DNA of 64,000 bases from Bog-473 sp963755495 (GTDB lineage Bacteria; Actinomycetota; Acidimicrobiia; Acidimicrobiales; RAAP-2): contig CAVWJS010000006.1 of NCBI GenBank assembly GCA_963755495.1, positions 744,001 through 808,000 of the forward strand. Reading direction: 5' to 3'. The notes under the pieces are model-generated. The model made no database searches. It worked only from the letters and a program-made list of their open reading frames with translations, and was not told the DNA's origin. The position numbers and the translations under genes were made by a program. Numbering within the stretch: the stretch's first letter is position 1; the number at the start of each line of letters is the position of its first letter. Shown here one piece after another: positions 54,085 to 63,458 of this stretch.

Positions 54085-55641
54085 ATGGCCCCTCGTCGCA
54101 ACGTGCTCTTCATCACGGTCGATCAATGGCGCGGTGATTGTCTGTCGGCACTCGGACATCCGGTGCTCGAGACACCGGCCTTGGACGCCCTGGCCCGCCG
54201 CGGTGTGCTGTTCTCCAATCACTGGGCCAATGCTGCTCCGTGCGGCCCCTCCCGAGCTTGTCTCTATACGGGCACCTATCAGCACCGCAATCGTGCGGTG
54301 CAGAACGGCACGCCACTCGATTCCCGGTTCACCAACGTTGCGCTGTTGGCGCGGGAATTAGGCTACGACCCCGTTCTCTTCGGTCACACCGACTCGGCCG
54401 CTGACCCGCGGACCGTGCCACCGGGAGATCCTCGGCTCTTCACCTACGAGGGGGTCCTGCCCGGTTTTCGCTCAGTGCTCGACGACCCCTGGGAGCAAGG
54501 CAGCCCGGGCTGGGCCAAATGGTTGGCCGAGCAGGGTTTTGAGGTGCCGAGCCATCCCCACACCCTTTATGAGCCCATTGAGGGATTTCCAGGATCAGAT
54601 GACCATGGCGCGACATGGGCGCCGGCCCGATTCCCGGCGGAGCTCTCGCAGACGAGGTACGTCAGTCAGGCCGTCACAGATTGGTTGGAGCGCAACGGCG
54701 AAGGGCCCTTCTTCATCCATGCCTCCTTCATCCGCCCCCATCCGCCTCGCCGCAACCCGATCGGGTACCACGATCTCTACGATGCCGAGCAGATCGGACC
54801 CTTTGTGGGGTGCGAACGGCCTGAAGATGAGGCCGCCGTCCACCCTTTTGCCGCCATGCTGCTCGACGTCCCTCAAGTGATGGCGCCCCGGAACGAACGG
54901 GATCGTCGGCAGGTTCGGGCGACGTATTACGGGGCCCAGCGCGAAGTGGACGACGGCTTGACGCCTCTCTTCGAGTTTTTGGTCCGGAGCGGTCTGTCCG
55001 AATCGACGATGGTCATTGTGACCAGTGATCACGGCGAAATGGGTGGCGATCATTGGCTTCTCGAAAAACTGGGATATTGGGACGAGAGCTACCACATTCC
55101 CTTAATCGTGGTCGACCCACGCGCTGCGGCCGATGCCAACCGCGGTGCGGTGGTCGAGTCGATCACAGAGTCTGTCGATCTCCTTCCCACAATCTGTGAG
55201 TACATCGGCGCCGAGGTGCCGCTGCAGGCTGACGGGTGGTCGTTATCGCCGTTCACTTGCGGGCCGGGTGCTCCGGAGCACTGGCGCGCCGCCGCGCACT
55301 TTGAATGGGATTTCTCTGACCCGGCGGCGCAGATGGCCGAACAGTTCTTGCACGTGCCCATGAGCCATTGCTCGTTGGCCGTGTCGCGTGGGACTACGCA
55401 CAAGTACGTGCAGTTCGGCACCTCTGGCGAGATCTTCCCGCCACTCATGTTCGACCTCCGGGAGGATCTCGGCCAGATCCACAATCTGTGCAACGAGCCG
55501 GGGTCCGAGTGGAAGGACGCAGCGTGGGGATGCACTCAGGAGCTGCTGCAGTGGCGCATGCGCACCTCGGAGCGAACGTTGAGCGGCACCTTGCTCTCGG
55601 CTGGGACTGGGCTGATTTCTTCGCGGGACACCTGGCGCTGA
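54085..55641 (+). CDS. Type I sulfatase / phosphonate monoester hydrolase-like protein
   Basis: The N-terminus NVLFITVDQWRGDCLSALGH carries the metal-binding Asp, and AAPCGPSRACLYTG holds the Cys of the CxPxR motif that is turned into formylglycine. VTSDHGEMGGDHWLLEKLG is the second metal site. At 518 residues it resembles phosphonate monoester hydrolase/arylsulfatase-type members. It cleaves sulfate or phosphonate esters; whether the target is a surface polysaccharide is unknown. The formylglycine-generating enzyme is not in the window (the FGE-like domain in EgtB has another role). No signal peptide is seen, so it acts in the cytoplasm. It lies close behind the small gene. Confidence 0.88.
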   Translation: MAPRRNVLFITVDQWRGDCLSALGHPVLETPALDALARRGVLFSNHWANAAPCGPSRACLYTGTYQHRNRAVQNGTPLDSRFTNVALLARELGYDPVLFGHTDSAADPRTVPPGDPRLFTYEGVLPGFRSVLDDPWEQGSPGWAKWLAEQGFEVPSHPHTLYEPIEGFPGSDDHGATWAPARFPAELSQTRYVSQAVTDWLERNGEGPFFIHASFIRPHPPRRNPIGYHDLYDAEQIGPFVGCERPEDEAAVHPFAAMLLDVPQVMAPRNERDRRQVRATYYGAQREVDDGLTPLFEFLVRSGLSESTMVIVTSDHGEMGGDHWLLEKLGYWDESYHIPLIVVDPRAAADANRGAVVESITESVDLLPTICEYIGAEVPLQADGWSLSPFTCGPGAPEHWRAAAHFEWDFSDPAAQMAEQFLHVPMSHCSLAVSRGTTHKYVQFGTSGEIFPPLMFDLREDLGQIHNLCNEPGSEWKDAAWGCTQELLQWRMRTSERTLSGTLLSAGTGLISSRDTWR

Positions 55642-55877
55642 ACGACTCGGGTCGACGACGACGAGCGCCCTCTGTTCAGTTTCGTGATGATCGAGGGGTG
55701 ACGTCGAAGATCGTGCGTGACCTCGGGCAGGTGCGCCCAATGGGCGGAGGGCGTGGCGGGCGATATATGCGTGCGGATCGCGCGGCCGAGTTTGGAGAGC
55801 GCAACGGGGTCGAAGGTGAGTTGCTGGTTCGGCTTCGGCCAGCGTCCGTGTGTGTGGATGCTGAATTGTCCGACTGA

Positions 55878-57413
55878 TTAGGCCGGCACGCCCGTTATCG
55901 GTCGATGCGCGCCCGGTCGGAACGAGCGCAGCGTGGGGCGGGTGCGGCCGAACTGCCCCAATGGGATGATCACGATGGCGAAAATTGCCGCCACAAGAAT
56001 GAGATCGGGCAGAATGCCGGCGTGGAGCACGGTGAGGACAAGGTTCTTGACCGAGGAGATGCCGACAAAGGCTTCGAAGGTGCCGATGGCGATGATGACG
56101 CGCCGCAACGTCAGAGTTGCGGCCGGAGCCAGGACGACGACGCCCCACGTGGCATACCAACTCCAAAGGATCGGGCCCAGCAGCGCCACGACGAGCAGGG
56201 TGAGGCCGAGGTTGCGAGGAACGTTGAAGTCGGACGAACTGAGCAGGAGCCAGATTCCGATCGCCGCAGCGAGGCTCAACCCCATGATGCTGACGACGGT
56301 GCGTGCTCCGAGCGAGGAGAAGTGCACGTCAACCACCCGTGCCACGGCCGATGCCGCCTTGGAGATTGCGTTCACTGGCGTCACGGCGGTGAACGATTTG
56401 TCGGCCGCTGTCGTTGTGCGCACCCAGCCCCATCCGATTCCCGAGGCCCACGCGATCACTTCCAAAGTGGAGAGCGCAATCAGCCCTGCCCCGATCGTGT
56501 GCGTGAGTCGCCGCACGACGGACGCACCGGATCCGGCCCAAGCCCAGCCCAAAAACAACACGCCCAGCAATGCGGGTGATTTGACCCCGGCCGCAACGGC
56601 GCAGAGGACGACTCCCGGAATGGTTCCCCAACGTTTGGCTGCGGAGAGTCCGGCCATAAGGAGCCCGAGCATGAGCGCTTCATTGTGTGCCCCGCTGATC
56701 AGGGTGATCAGGACCAAAGGACAGCCGGCCCCGAGGAGGACCGCGTGCGCTGGATCTCGCCCCAACCGTCGAGCCAGCGAGGACGTTGCAACGGCCATCA
56801 AGGCGAGCCCAGCCACCTCGAGTAGGCGAAGGAGAAGGATGTCCGGCAGGATCCTGTGCCCCGACGCGGTGGCGAGCACGCCGTCAATGGACAAGAAGGT
56901 GGGCCCGTACGGTGACGGCGTATTCGTCCAAAGCGAATCGGGCATGGTGCTGAATGGCGTCGACCCCAGGACTCCTGTGCCGTAGACGTAGGGATCGATA
57001 TGGTGGCTGACCATTTCCCCTTGGCCGGCGTAGCTATAGACGTCGCGGCTGAAGAGCGGTGGGGCGAACAGGAGCGGGAGGGTCCAGATGAAAATCACGA
57101 GGACGACTTTTCTTACGGGCACGCCTCGGTGCGACCAGAGATGGCGCAAGAGTCCGATCCAGACGCGCACGAGGAGGACCACGCCCCCGTACACCACAAT
57201 GATGGCATCGACTGGTGGGTGGACTTGAGTTGAGCCGATCGAGCCGAGGGGACCTTCAGGCATGCCGAAAAACCAGGCACCGGGCAGGTGGGTCTCATAG
57301 GCCGAACCACCGAGCAGGGCGCCGAAAACGATGGCCAGCGTGGCAGCGAATCCCAACACGACGGTAGCTGTCAGGCGATGCGTGGCTGCTGTGACGCTGG
57401 TCTCTGACTCCAT
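55878..57413 (-). CDS. MptB-like polyprenol-phosphomannose mannosyltransferase
   Basis: This GT-C type membrane protein of 511 residues has about 12 helices. The first large loop carries LFSRDVYSYAGQGEMVSHHI and DPYVYGTGVLG, the acidic motif and DPY block of the MptA/MptB alpha-1,6-mannosyltransferase family. These use polyprenyl-phosphomannose outside the membrane to extend lipomannan-type chains. In Acidimicrobiia the acceptor is unknown. It is divergent from the YfhO-like gene (248 bp apart), which is also of GT-C type. Confidence 0.82.
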   Translation of the reverse strand: MESETSVTAATHRLTATVVLGFAATLAIVFGALLGGSAYETHLPGAWFFGMPEGPLGSIGSTQVHPPVDAIIVVYGGVVLLVRVWIGLLRHLWSHRGVPVRKVVLVIFIWTLPLLFAPPLFSRDVYSYAGQGEMVSHHIDPYVYGTGVLGSTPFSTMPDSLWTNTPSPYGPTFLSIDGVLATASGHRILPDILLLRLLEVAGLALMAVATSSLARRLGRDPAHAVLLGAGCPLVLITLISGAHNEALMLGLLMAGLSAAKRWGTIPGVVLCAVAAGVKSPALLGVLFLGWAWAGSGASVVRRLTHTIGAGLIALSTLEVIAWASGIGWGWVRTTTAADKSFTAVTPVNAISKAASAVARVVDVHFSSLGARTVVSIMGLSLAAAIGIWLLLSSSDFNVPRNLGLTLLVVALLGPILWSWYATWGVVVLAPAATLTLRRVIIAIGTFEAFVGISSVKNLVLTVLHAGILPDLILVAAIFAIVIIPLGQFGRTRPTLRSFRPGAHRPITGVPA

Positions 57414-57661
57414 GCTGCTCTTTCTTCTGGCAGTACGTAGGGCAGCCCTGCCCCCGGCACTCTCTTCTGAAGGGATCCTCAGGGGAATCCCAGCATTGGG
57501 ATGGAGAATGCGCGCTGTCAGGGGGGCGAAATCTAGCTGTCATCAAACAGGAAGACGCAGCGCGTGAGCGCGTTTCTCATTCCAACAAACGACCCAAGGG
57601 GGTTGGCTCGCGACAGTGCAGCTGTTCCAAGTGAGGAACGTTCATAGGTGAAGGTCGTCAG

Positions 57662-60442
57662 ATGGTGAAGACAGCTCTTCGTCACAGCGCACCCCTGTGG
57701 CCCTACGCCGTCTTGGTCGCTATTCCCGCCGTGGTGTTCATCCTGCCGGACGTCTTTGGTGGTCACCTCTTGATGACCGGCGACAACCTCCAGCAGAACT
57801 ACCCGCTCCATGTGTTGGTCGGCTCCATGTACCGCCAGGGTGAGCTGCCCTTCTGGAATCAGTACCTCTTCAGTGGCACACCTCTGCTGGCGGGCTTCAA
57901 TGCCGGGGCGTACTATCCCCTGACGGGGCTCTTCGCCGTGCTCCCGGACCGCGTGGCGTGGATCGCCACCGAGGTGATCCTCTTTTCGCTCGTCGCTATC
58001 GGGATGTATCTCTTCCTGCGGGCATTGAAGCTGTCGACGACCGCTTGCGTGCTCGCCGCAATCACCTTTTCGTGCTCCGGAGTGGTACTGAGCCAGGTCA
58101 GCCACGTCGATATGACCGAGGGATTCGTCTCCCTTCCGTTCATGCTGCTGGCGGTGGTGCGCATCGTGAGGGACGGACGCTGGCGTTGGTCCGTACTCCT
58201 CGGCGTTGCATTCGCATTGGTCATACTCGGAGGCGCCCCTGAGGCGATGTTGGACGAGGGGCTCTTGGTGATCGCCTACGCCGCGCTGACAGCTGGTCTT
58301 GGTCGCCGCAGTTGGTGGCTCCTGCTCAGCCGTGGCGTTACCGGTGCGGCGTTGGCCCTTTCCCTCTCTGCCGTCCAGTGGTTGCCGGGCATTGCCGCCA
58401 TCTCCAACTCTCAGCGTTCGACGTTTGGCGCGGGTTTCGCGGAGACGGGGAGTTTCGCGCCCGCCAATTCGCTGCTGTCGTTGGTGCCCTACCTGTTCGG
58501 CGGATATGGCCATCTCGGCGAGGCGAAGTTCTTCTCGCACTACAACTTGCCCGAGGTCGGAATCTACGTCGGCATACTTCCGGTCATTGCCCTCGTCACG
58601 CTCTGGCGCCCCCGCTGGCCGTCGCGCTTGGCACCCCGGGAACGCCGTACGTGGTACATCGTCGCCCTCATCGGTCTGTTGTTGGCCTTTGGGGCGAACA
58701 CACCCCTCGAGCACATCTTCAATGCCATCCCGCTGTACGGCCGCCAACGTCTGCAGAGCCGGAACATGATCGATGTCTCCGTCGCCCTCTGCGTCCTCTT
58801 TGCGGGTTGGCTCGACCGGCAAGAGGATCCGAGTCGTGCCATGGTGAAATTCGACCGCTGGGCGGCGTTCATCCCGCTCGGGCTGGTGGGCGGGTCTACG
58901 GCGTGGGCCGTAGCCGCGCCGCGGTCATTGATCACGACGCTGACCACTGGATCCGGCTCGGCCGTGGAGGTGCACACCGCGCGCGAGGCGAGCCTGATCG
59001 CGCTGGGCTTCTGTCTTGTGGCGGGGATCGTGACGTTGCTTCGATCGGTCATGCGCCAGGGACGATGGCTGCTCATCGTGATTGTCTTCATGGCGGCCGA
59101 CCTCGGCCTGGTGGCCGGGACCAGCTCGCTTGTCACTGTTCCTTCGAACGCGCTGTTGGCCGGGAAGACCGTGATCGAGGATTACGTTGCCGCGCACTTG
59201 TCACAGGGCGGACGCTTTGCCTTCTATGACCCGCAGGAATACTCGAGCGGGGTAACGGCTGGTGATACCGGCCGACCGGACGCCAACGTCTTGGCGCGGC
59301 TTCGCTCGGTTGGCGGTTACGCGTCGATTGTCAATGGAGAGTACAGCTCGGTCACATTGACCCACACCCAAGGCGAGTTGAATGTCCCTCGACTGGCAAC
59401 AGGTGCCTTTCGCCCACTCGACCTTGCTGACATTCTCACCGCACCGGAGTACTTCCTGGTGCCCCTCACGGGTGCGCCCGACTCGTTACAAGAGGTGATG
59501 CAGGCATCAGAGCCAACCGGCAAAGATCCGGTCCTACCTCTGGGGAACCGGGCCCACTTCACCGATAGCAGTTATGTCTTCTACCCGCCGCCACGGCGCG
59601 CCATAACTGCGGGACAGTCGAGTAAGTGGTTCTTCGGGAAATCGCTGTCGGCCGCGCGCGCGACCTTGCTGCTGGCCCCGGGCGCCACGCCGGCGCAGAT
59701 CCGATTCGGGATCGTGTCGTCGAGCGGCCGGACGACATGGGGGCGGCGCGTGGCCGTGGTCCGAGGAGCGAAGAGCGTGGCGAGCCCGTTGCCGCAAGGG
59801 TCCGCGGTCGGCCTCTCCGTCCAGGTGGTCTCGGGACGTCTACCGCCCCACCAATCGGACATTTTGGTGGGGCAGACGACGTACGAGCTGGATGGTGCGC
59901 TTTCTTACGCCGTGCAACCGGGCCCTTGGCGCCAGCAGGGGTCAATCGACGACTACACCCTCTACGTCCGGACCAAGGCAGCCTCTCCCGTGTACGCGGT
60001 CGGGCGAGAGAACGACCCCGCGCCGCACGTCGAGGTTCTGGCGCAGGGTGATAACAGCGAGTCCATTCGCGTGCGCGCGGACGCTCCCGTGGTGGTGGTG
60101 CGCGACGTGGCGTGGGACGGCGGGTGGCAAGCATCCAGCTCATCCAATGGCGGCCCCGAAGTGACGGTGCCCGTGGAGAAACGTGATTTGGTTCAGGAGG
60201 TCAAGCTCCCGCCCGGTAACGACGTTGTCAGGTTCTCGTATCAACCTCGACATTGGCTGGTGGCGAGCGTGCTCAGCGAAGGGGCGACTTTGCTTCTGTT
60301 GCTGCTCCTCGTCGATATCGGACTCCGTCGATCCGATCGTTGGGGCCACTGGCGCCGCTTGCGCCGCCGGGGAGACCGGGGTCGTCCGGGCGGCGCCGAA
60401 AAGGATGGGCGCGTCTTTAGCAGTAGGGATGCGCGAGCGTGA
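57662..60442 (+). CDS. YfhO-family membrane protein
   Basis: The 926-residue protein has 13 or so hydrophobic helices, a GDNLQQNYPLHVLV segment and FWNQYLFSGTPLLAGFNAGA after the first helix as in YfhO/GT-C-like proteins, a long extracytoplasmic domain (about residues 520-860), and a last helix near 880. YfhO proteins glycosylate lipoteichoic acid in Firmicutes, so a sugar transfer at the surface is likely, but the substrate here is unknown. The gene starts with ATG 57662 and overlaps the convergent egtD end by 26 bp. Confidence 0.85.
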   Translation: MVKTALRHSAPLWPYAVLVAIPAVVFILPDVFGGHLLMTGDNLQQNYPLHVLVGSMYRQGELPFWNQYLFSGTPLLAGFNAGAYYPLTGLFAVLPDRVAWIATEVILFSLVAIGMYLFLRALKLSTTACVLAAITFSCSGVVLSQVSHVDMTEGFVSLPFMLLAVVRIVRDGRWRWSVLLGVAFALVILGGAPEAMLDEGLLVIAYAALTAGLGRRSWWLLLSRGVTGAALALSLSAVQWLPGIAAISNSQRSTFGAGFAETGSFAPANSLLSLVPYLFGGYGHLGEAKFFSHYNLPEVGIYVGILPVIALVTLWRPRWPSRLAPRERRTWYIVALIGLLLAFGANTPLEHIFNAIPLYGRQRLQSRNMIDVSVALCVLFAGWLDRQEDPSRAMVKFDRWAAFIPLGLVGGSTAWAVAAPRSLITTLTTGSGSAVEVHTAREASLIALGFCLVAGIVTLLRSVMRQGRWLLIVIVFMAADLGLVAGTSSLVTVPSNALLAGKTVIEDYVAAHLSQGGRFAFYDPQEYSSGVTAGDTGRPDANVLARLRSVGGYASIVNGEYSSVTLTHTQGELNVPRLATGAFRPLDLADILTAPEYFLVPLTGAPDSLQEVMQASEPTGKDPVLPLGNRAHFTDSSYVFYPPPRRAITAGQSSKWFFGKSLSAARATLLLAPGATPAQIRFGIVSSSGRTTWGRRVAVVRGAKSVASPLPQGSAVGLSVQVVSGRLPPHQSDILVGQTTYELDGALSYAVQPGPWRQQGSIDDYTLYVRTKAASPVYAVGRENDPAPHVEVLAQGDNSESIRVRADAPVVVVRDVAWDGGWQASSSSNGGPEVTVPVEKRDLVQEVKLPPGNDVVRFSYQPRHWLVASVLSEGATLLLLLLLVDIGLRRSDRWGHWRRLRRRGDRGRPGGAEKDGRVFSSRDARA

Positions 60443-61389
60443 GGAGGAATTCCCCTTCCTCGGCTCCCCACATGCCATCGATCACGAATCCCGCGGCGCC
60501 GAGCTCCTGCTCGATCCGGTCCGGAGTGAACTTGGCACTTATCTCGGTGAGGATGTCTTCCCCGCGGGCAAAACGCACCGAAATGTCCGCATCACGCAGC
60601 ACGACCTCACAAGGCTCAAGGGCGCGCAACCGCATCTCGATCCACTGCTCGTTCTCGTTCCACAGGGCCACGTGTGCGAACAGATCCGGGTCGAAGTTCC
60701 CGCCCAGTTGATCGTTCAGCACATGCAGTACGTTCTTATTGAACTGCGCAGTGACGCCAGCCGCATCGTCGTAGGCAGCGACCAATCGTTGCCGATCCTT
60801 TACCAGATCCGCACCGAGGAGGAACGAGTCGTCGCTCGACATCGTGCAGTTCAGGTCGAAAAGGAACCGGGCCCGATGCGCCGGGTCAAGGTTCCCGATA
60901 GTTCCTCCCAGGAACGCCACCATGCGTCGTCCAGCGGTGGGGATGGCGGCGAGGTGCTCGCTGAAATCACCGATGACCAGGTGGACGGCGAGCGGCGCGT
61001 ACTCCTCCGAGAGCGTCGAAGCCGCGTCGCGGAGGAATTCGTCACTTATGTCGAAGGGCACGTACGTCGTAAGGGTGCCAAGTTGCCTGAGCGCATCGAG
61101 CAGTACCCGTGTCTTTTCGCAGGAGCCTGCTCCGAGCTCGACCAATGTGTCGGCCTTGGACAGCTCGGCGATAGTCGTCGCGTGCTCTTGCAATAATCGC
61201 CGTTCGGTCCGGGTGGGGTAGTACTCGGGCAGGCGGGTGATCTCCTCGAAGAGTCTGGCTTCCGCGTTCGTCATAGAACCAGACGGGCGGGATTGATTTG
61301 GGCTCGGCCAACAGGCCAGCAATGGCATCGGCTCGCATGCGCTGACGGACCTCGTCGGGCGAGATGTGGACGTCGATGGTGTAGGACAT
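60417..61389 (-). CDS. egtD: L-histidine N-alpha-methyltransferase EgtD, one frameshift
   Basis: The N-terminus (MSYTIDVHISPDEVRQRMRA, PPVWFYDERGS) is in one frame from ATG 61389; after about 61258 the second frame continues RLFEEITRLPEYYPTRTERR, VELGAGSCEKTRVLLDAL, FLGGTIGNLDPAHRARFL and TEISAKFTPDRIEQELGAAG. An extra base near 61258 explains the shift. EgtD makes hercynine from histidine with three SAM, the first step of ergothioneine synthesis. It begins 6 bp after the egtB stop, so egtB-egtD is one transcript. No egtC is present. Confidence 0.88.
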
Positions 61390-61395
61390 GCTCGA

Positions 61396-62668
61396 TCAAG
61401 GATCCTGGGCCAGTCGGAGACCACTGAAGGCCCAGCGCGCCCCGGGTGGGAAGAAGTTGCGGTAGGTCGTCCGGGTATGGCCCGGCGGAGTGGCGCAACA
61501 TCCGCCGCGCAGTACGTATTGGCTCACCATGAACTTCCCGTTGTACTCGCCCACGGCGCCCGGTGCAGCCCGGAATCCCGGGTACGCGGTGTAGGCGCTC
61601 GACGTCCATTCCCAGACGTCGCCCAAAAGTGCGTTCGTGGTGACCGCTGGGCGGGGGTGTGGCGACTCGAGACCCAAGAAATTGCTTCCTTCCCCGGCGG
61701 CAGCGGCGACCGTCTCCCATTCGGCCTCGGTGGGTAGGCGCTTGCCAGTCCAGTGTGCAAAGGCATCAGCCTCGTAGTAGCTGACGTGACAGACGGGCTC
61801 GTCGGGATCGACGGGTCGCACACCCGAGAGAGTGAACTGCAGCCACTGGTGGGGCTCGTCGGCATCGCGGAACCAGTACAACGGAGCCTGCCAGCCTTGG
61901 CCCATGACGACCGACCAACCGTCGGAGAGCCAGAACTCGGGCCGGCCGTAGCCGCCATCTTCCATGAACGACATCCATTCCCCGCAGGTGACGGGTCGGT
62001 CCGCCAGGGCGAACGGCGGTCAGGTAGACCCGGTGCCGGGGAAACTCATTGTCAAAGCCGAAGCCAACGCCCGGAGTGGCCGATCTCGGCCACTCCACCT
62101 TCGTGTTCGATCCATCCGGCCTTGGGCGGGGCGGGGCGGTCGCTGCCGTCACCGGCAGCCCTGGGCAAATACACCGGCCGCATCGGATTGCGCGAGAGGA
62201 CATGCTTGATGTCCATGAGCAACAGCTCTTGATGCTGTTGCTCATGGTGCAGGCCCAGAGTGATCAGTTCCCGGACACCCCGCTTCGAGATCCTCGCCCA
62301 GCAGTCCCTCCATGGCCTCGTCTACGAAATCGCGATAGCGGCCGACATCTTCGACGCCCGGACGCGAGATCAGCCCGCGTTCGTTGCGAGGGTGACGTTC
62401 GCCGAGCGCTTCGTAGTATGAGTTAAAGATGTAGGCGAAGGCGTCGTTATACGGGTTGTATCCGACGGCATGTTGGTCCCAGCACGAATGTCTCGAAGAA
62501 CCATGTGACGTGGGCACGATGCCACTTCGTGGGGCTGACGTCCGGCATGGACTGCACCGTCTGGTCTTCCGCACTCAGGGGAGCGGCGAGGCGTTCGGTG
62601 GTGGCGCGCACGGCGGCATAGGCCTCGGCGAGGTTGGATCCAATCGCTGGTCCGCCGTCCTCGGACAT
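61396..62668 (-). pseudogene. egtB: Ergothioneine sulfoxide synthase EgtB, four frameshifts
   Basis: A full EgtB can be read by joining five segments: DinB-like start (ATERLAAPLSAEDQTVQSMP, KWHRAHVTWFFETFVLGP), HAVGYNPYNDAFAYIFNSYY, the iron site LGLHHEQQHQELLLMDIKH, DNEFPRHRVYL, and the FGE-like domain (MSFMEDGGYGRPEFWLSDGW, TGKRLPTEAEWE, GARWAFSGLRLA). Shifts lie near 62473, 62279, 62066 and 62015 and look like single-base gains, one in a GGGG run. EgtB joins hercynine to a thiol using O2 and iron. No egtA or egtC is near, so a cysteine-using EgtB is likely. AAGGA precedes ATG 62668. Real decay or sequencing error cannot be told apart here. Confidence 0.82.
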
Positions 62669-62840
62669 CTGATCCTTCCGTCGACCACTCTGCCGCGGCG
62701 CAAAGTCGTCCTTCGTCCACTGAATTCGTTGCGCTCACCCTACCCAGGTGTGCCCGGAGTTAAGCGCACCCCCTCCGGGAGGTTCCACGCGCAACCGATC
62801 GAGGGCAGAATCTCGGATCAACCCCGTTAGCATCACCTCC

Positions 62841-63131
62841 ATGACTGTCACGGCTACCTATGAGGGGATCGAGATCGCCCGCAGCGATCGGACCGTCGTC
62901 GTCGAGGGGAATCATTACTTCCCAGCCGAGGACGTCAAGGAGGGGACATTGGAACCCTCCACCACGCAAACCACGTGCCCGTGGAAGGGCGTCGCCAGCT
63001 ACTACGACGTCGTCGCCGGAGAGCACCGCAATCCTGATGCCGCCTGGTTTTACCCGACGCCCAAGGAAGCGGCCAGGGAGATCACCGATCGCGTGGCTTT
63101 CTGGAAGGGTGTCGAAGTCAAGGAGAGCTGA
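62841..63131 (+). CDS. DUF427 family protein
   Basis: The product of 96 residues reads YEGIEIARSDRTVVVEGNHY, FPAEDV, TTCPWKGVASYYDVV and AWFYPTPKEAAREITDRVAF, the DUF427 pattern with the conserved CPWKG. The fold is a small beta-barrel; function is not established. It is divergent from egtB; the ATG at 62841 starts the conserved part. Confidence 0.9.
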   Translation: MTVTATYEGIEIARSDRTVVVEGNHYFPAEDVKEGTLEPSTTQTTCPWKGVASYYDVVAGEHRNPDAAWFYPTPKEAAREITDRVAFWKGVEVKES

Positions 63132-63193
63132 TTCTCGTGGGGACTCGCTGCGGGGGCGCTCCACCCCGGGTGTCCGATTCCGCGAAGCTGGTT

Positions 63194-63249
63194 CAGGAAG
63201 TCAGGAAGTCAGGAAGTCAGGAAGTCAGGAAGTCAGGAAGTCAGGAACT
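63194..63249. repeat. 8-bp tandem repeat (CAGGAAGT)
   Basis: Six perfect copies of CAGGAAGT (63194-63241) are followed by CAGGAACT and a decaying unit. The array lies in a 327-bp gap between the DUF427 gene and the PAP2 gene, where no other feature is recognised. The unit length is not a multiple of three, but no reading frame crosses it. Confidence 0.92.
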
Positions 63250-63458
63250 CAGGGAGACAGGCGGATAATGCCGAGCGCTCTGGCAGCGCCTCAGGGGCGT
63301 TTCGCTGGATGTTTGCCAGTCGACGCCCGGGCGGTTCACCGTTTGCGCAAGGGCCCAATATGCCCCTGGCGGCCCGCTGTCGTTTTCTGGCCACGGTGGC
63401 CAATCTCCCTCTGCATTGACGTCGAGAGTGGCCGGGCGTCGCCGGCCGACGTCTCAGC

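Noticed and set aside
57533..58822. 429-codon minus-strand ORF opposite the YfhO-like gene
   Set aside because: Very rich in charged residues with no domain; the YfhO frame explains the sequence.
61396..62668. Sulfatase-modifying factor for the sulfatase at 54085
   Set aside because: The FGE-like domain here belongs to EgtB, with the HEQQH iron site and egtD as neighbour.
63194..63249. Possible CRISPR array
   Set aside because: Repeat units are 8 bp without spacers, and there are no cas genes.
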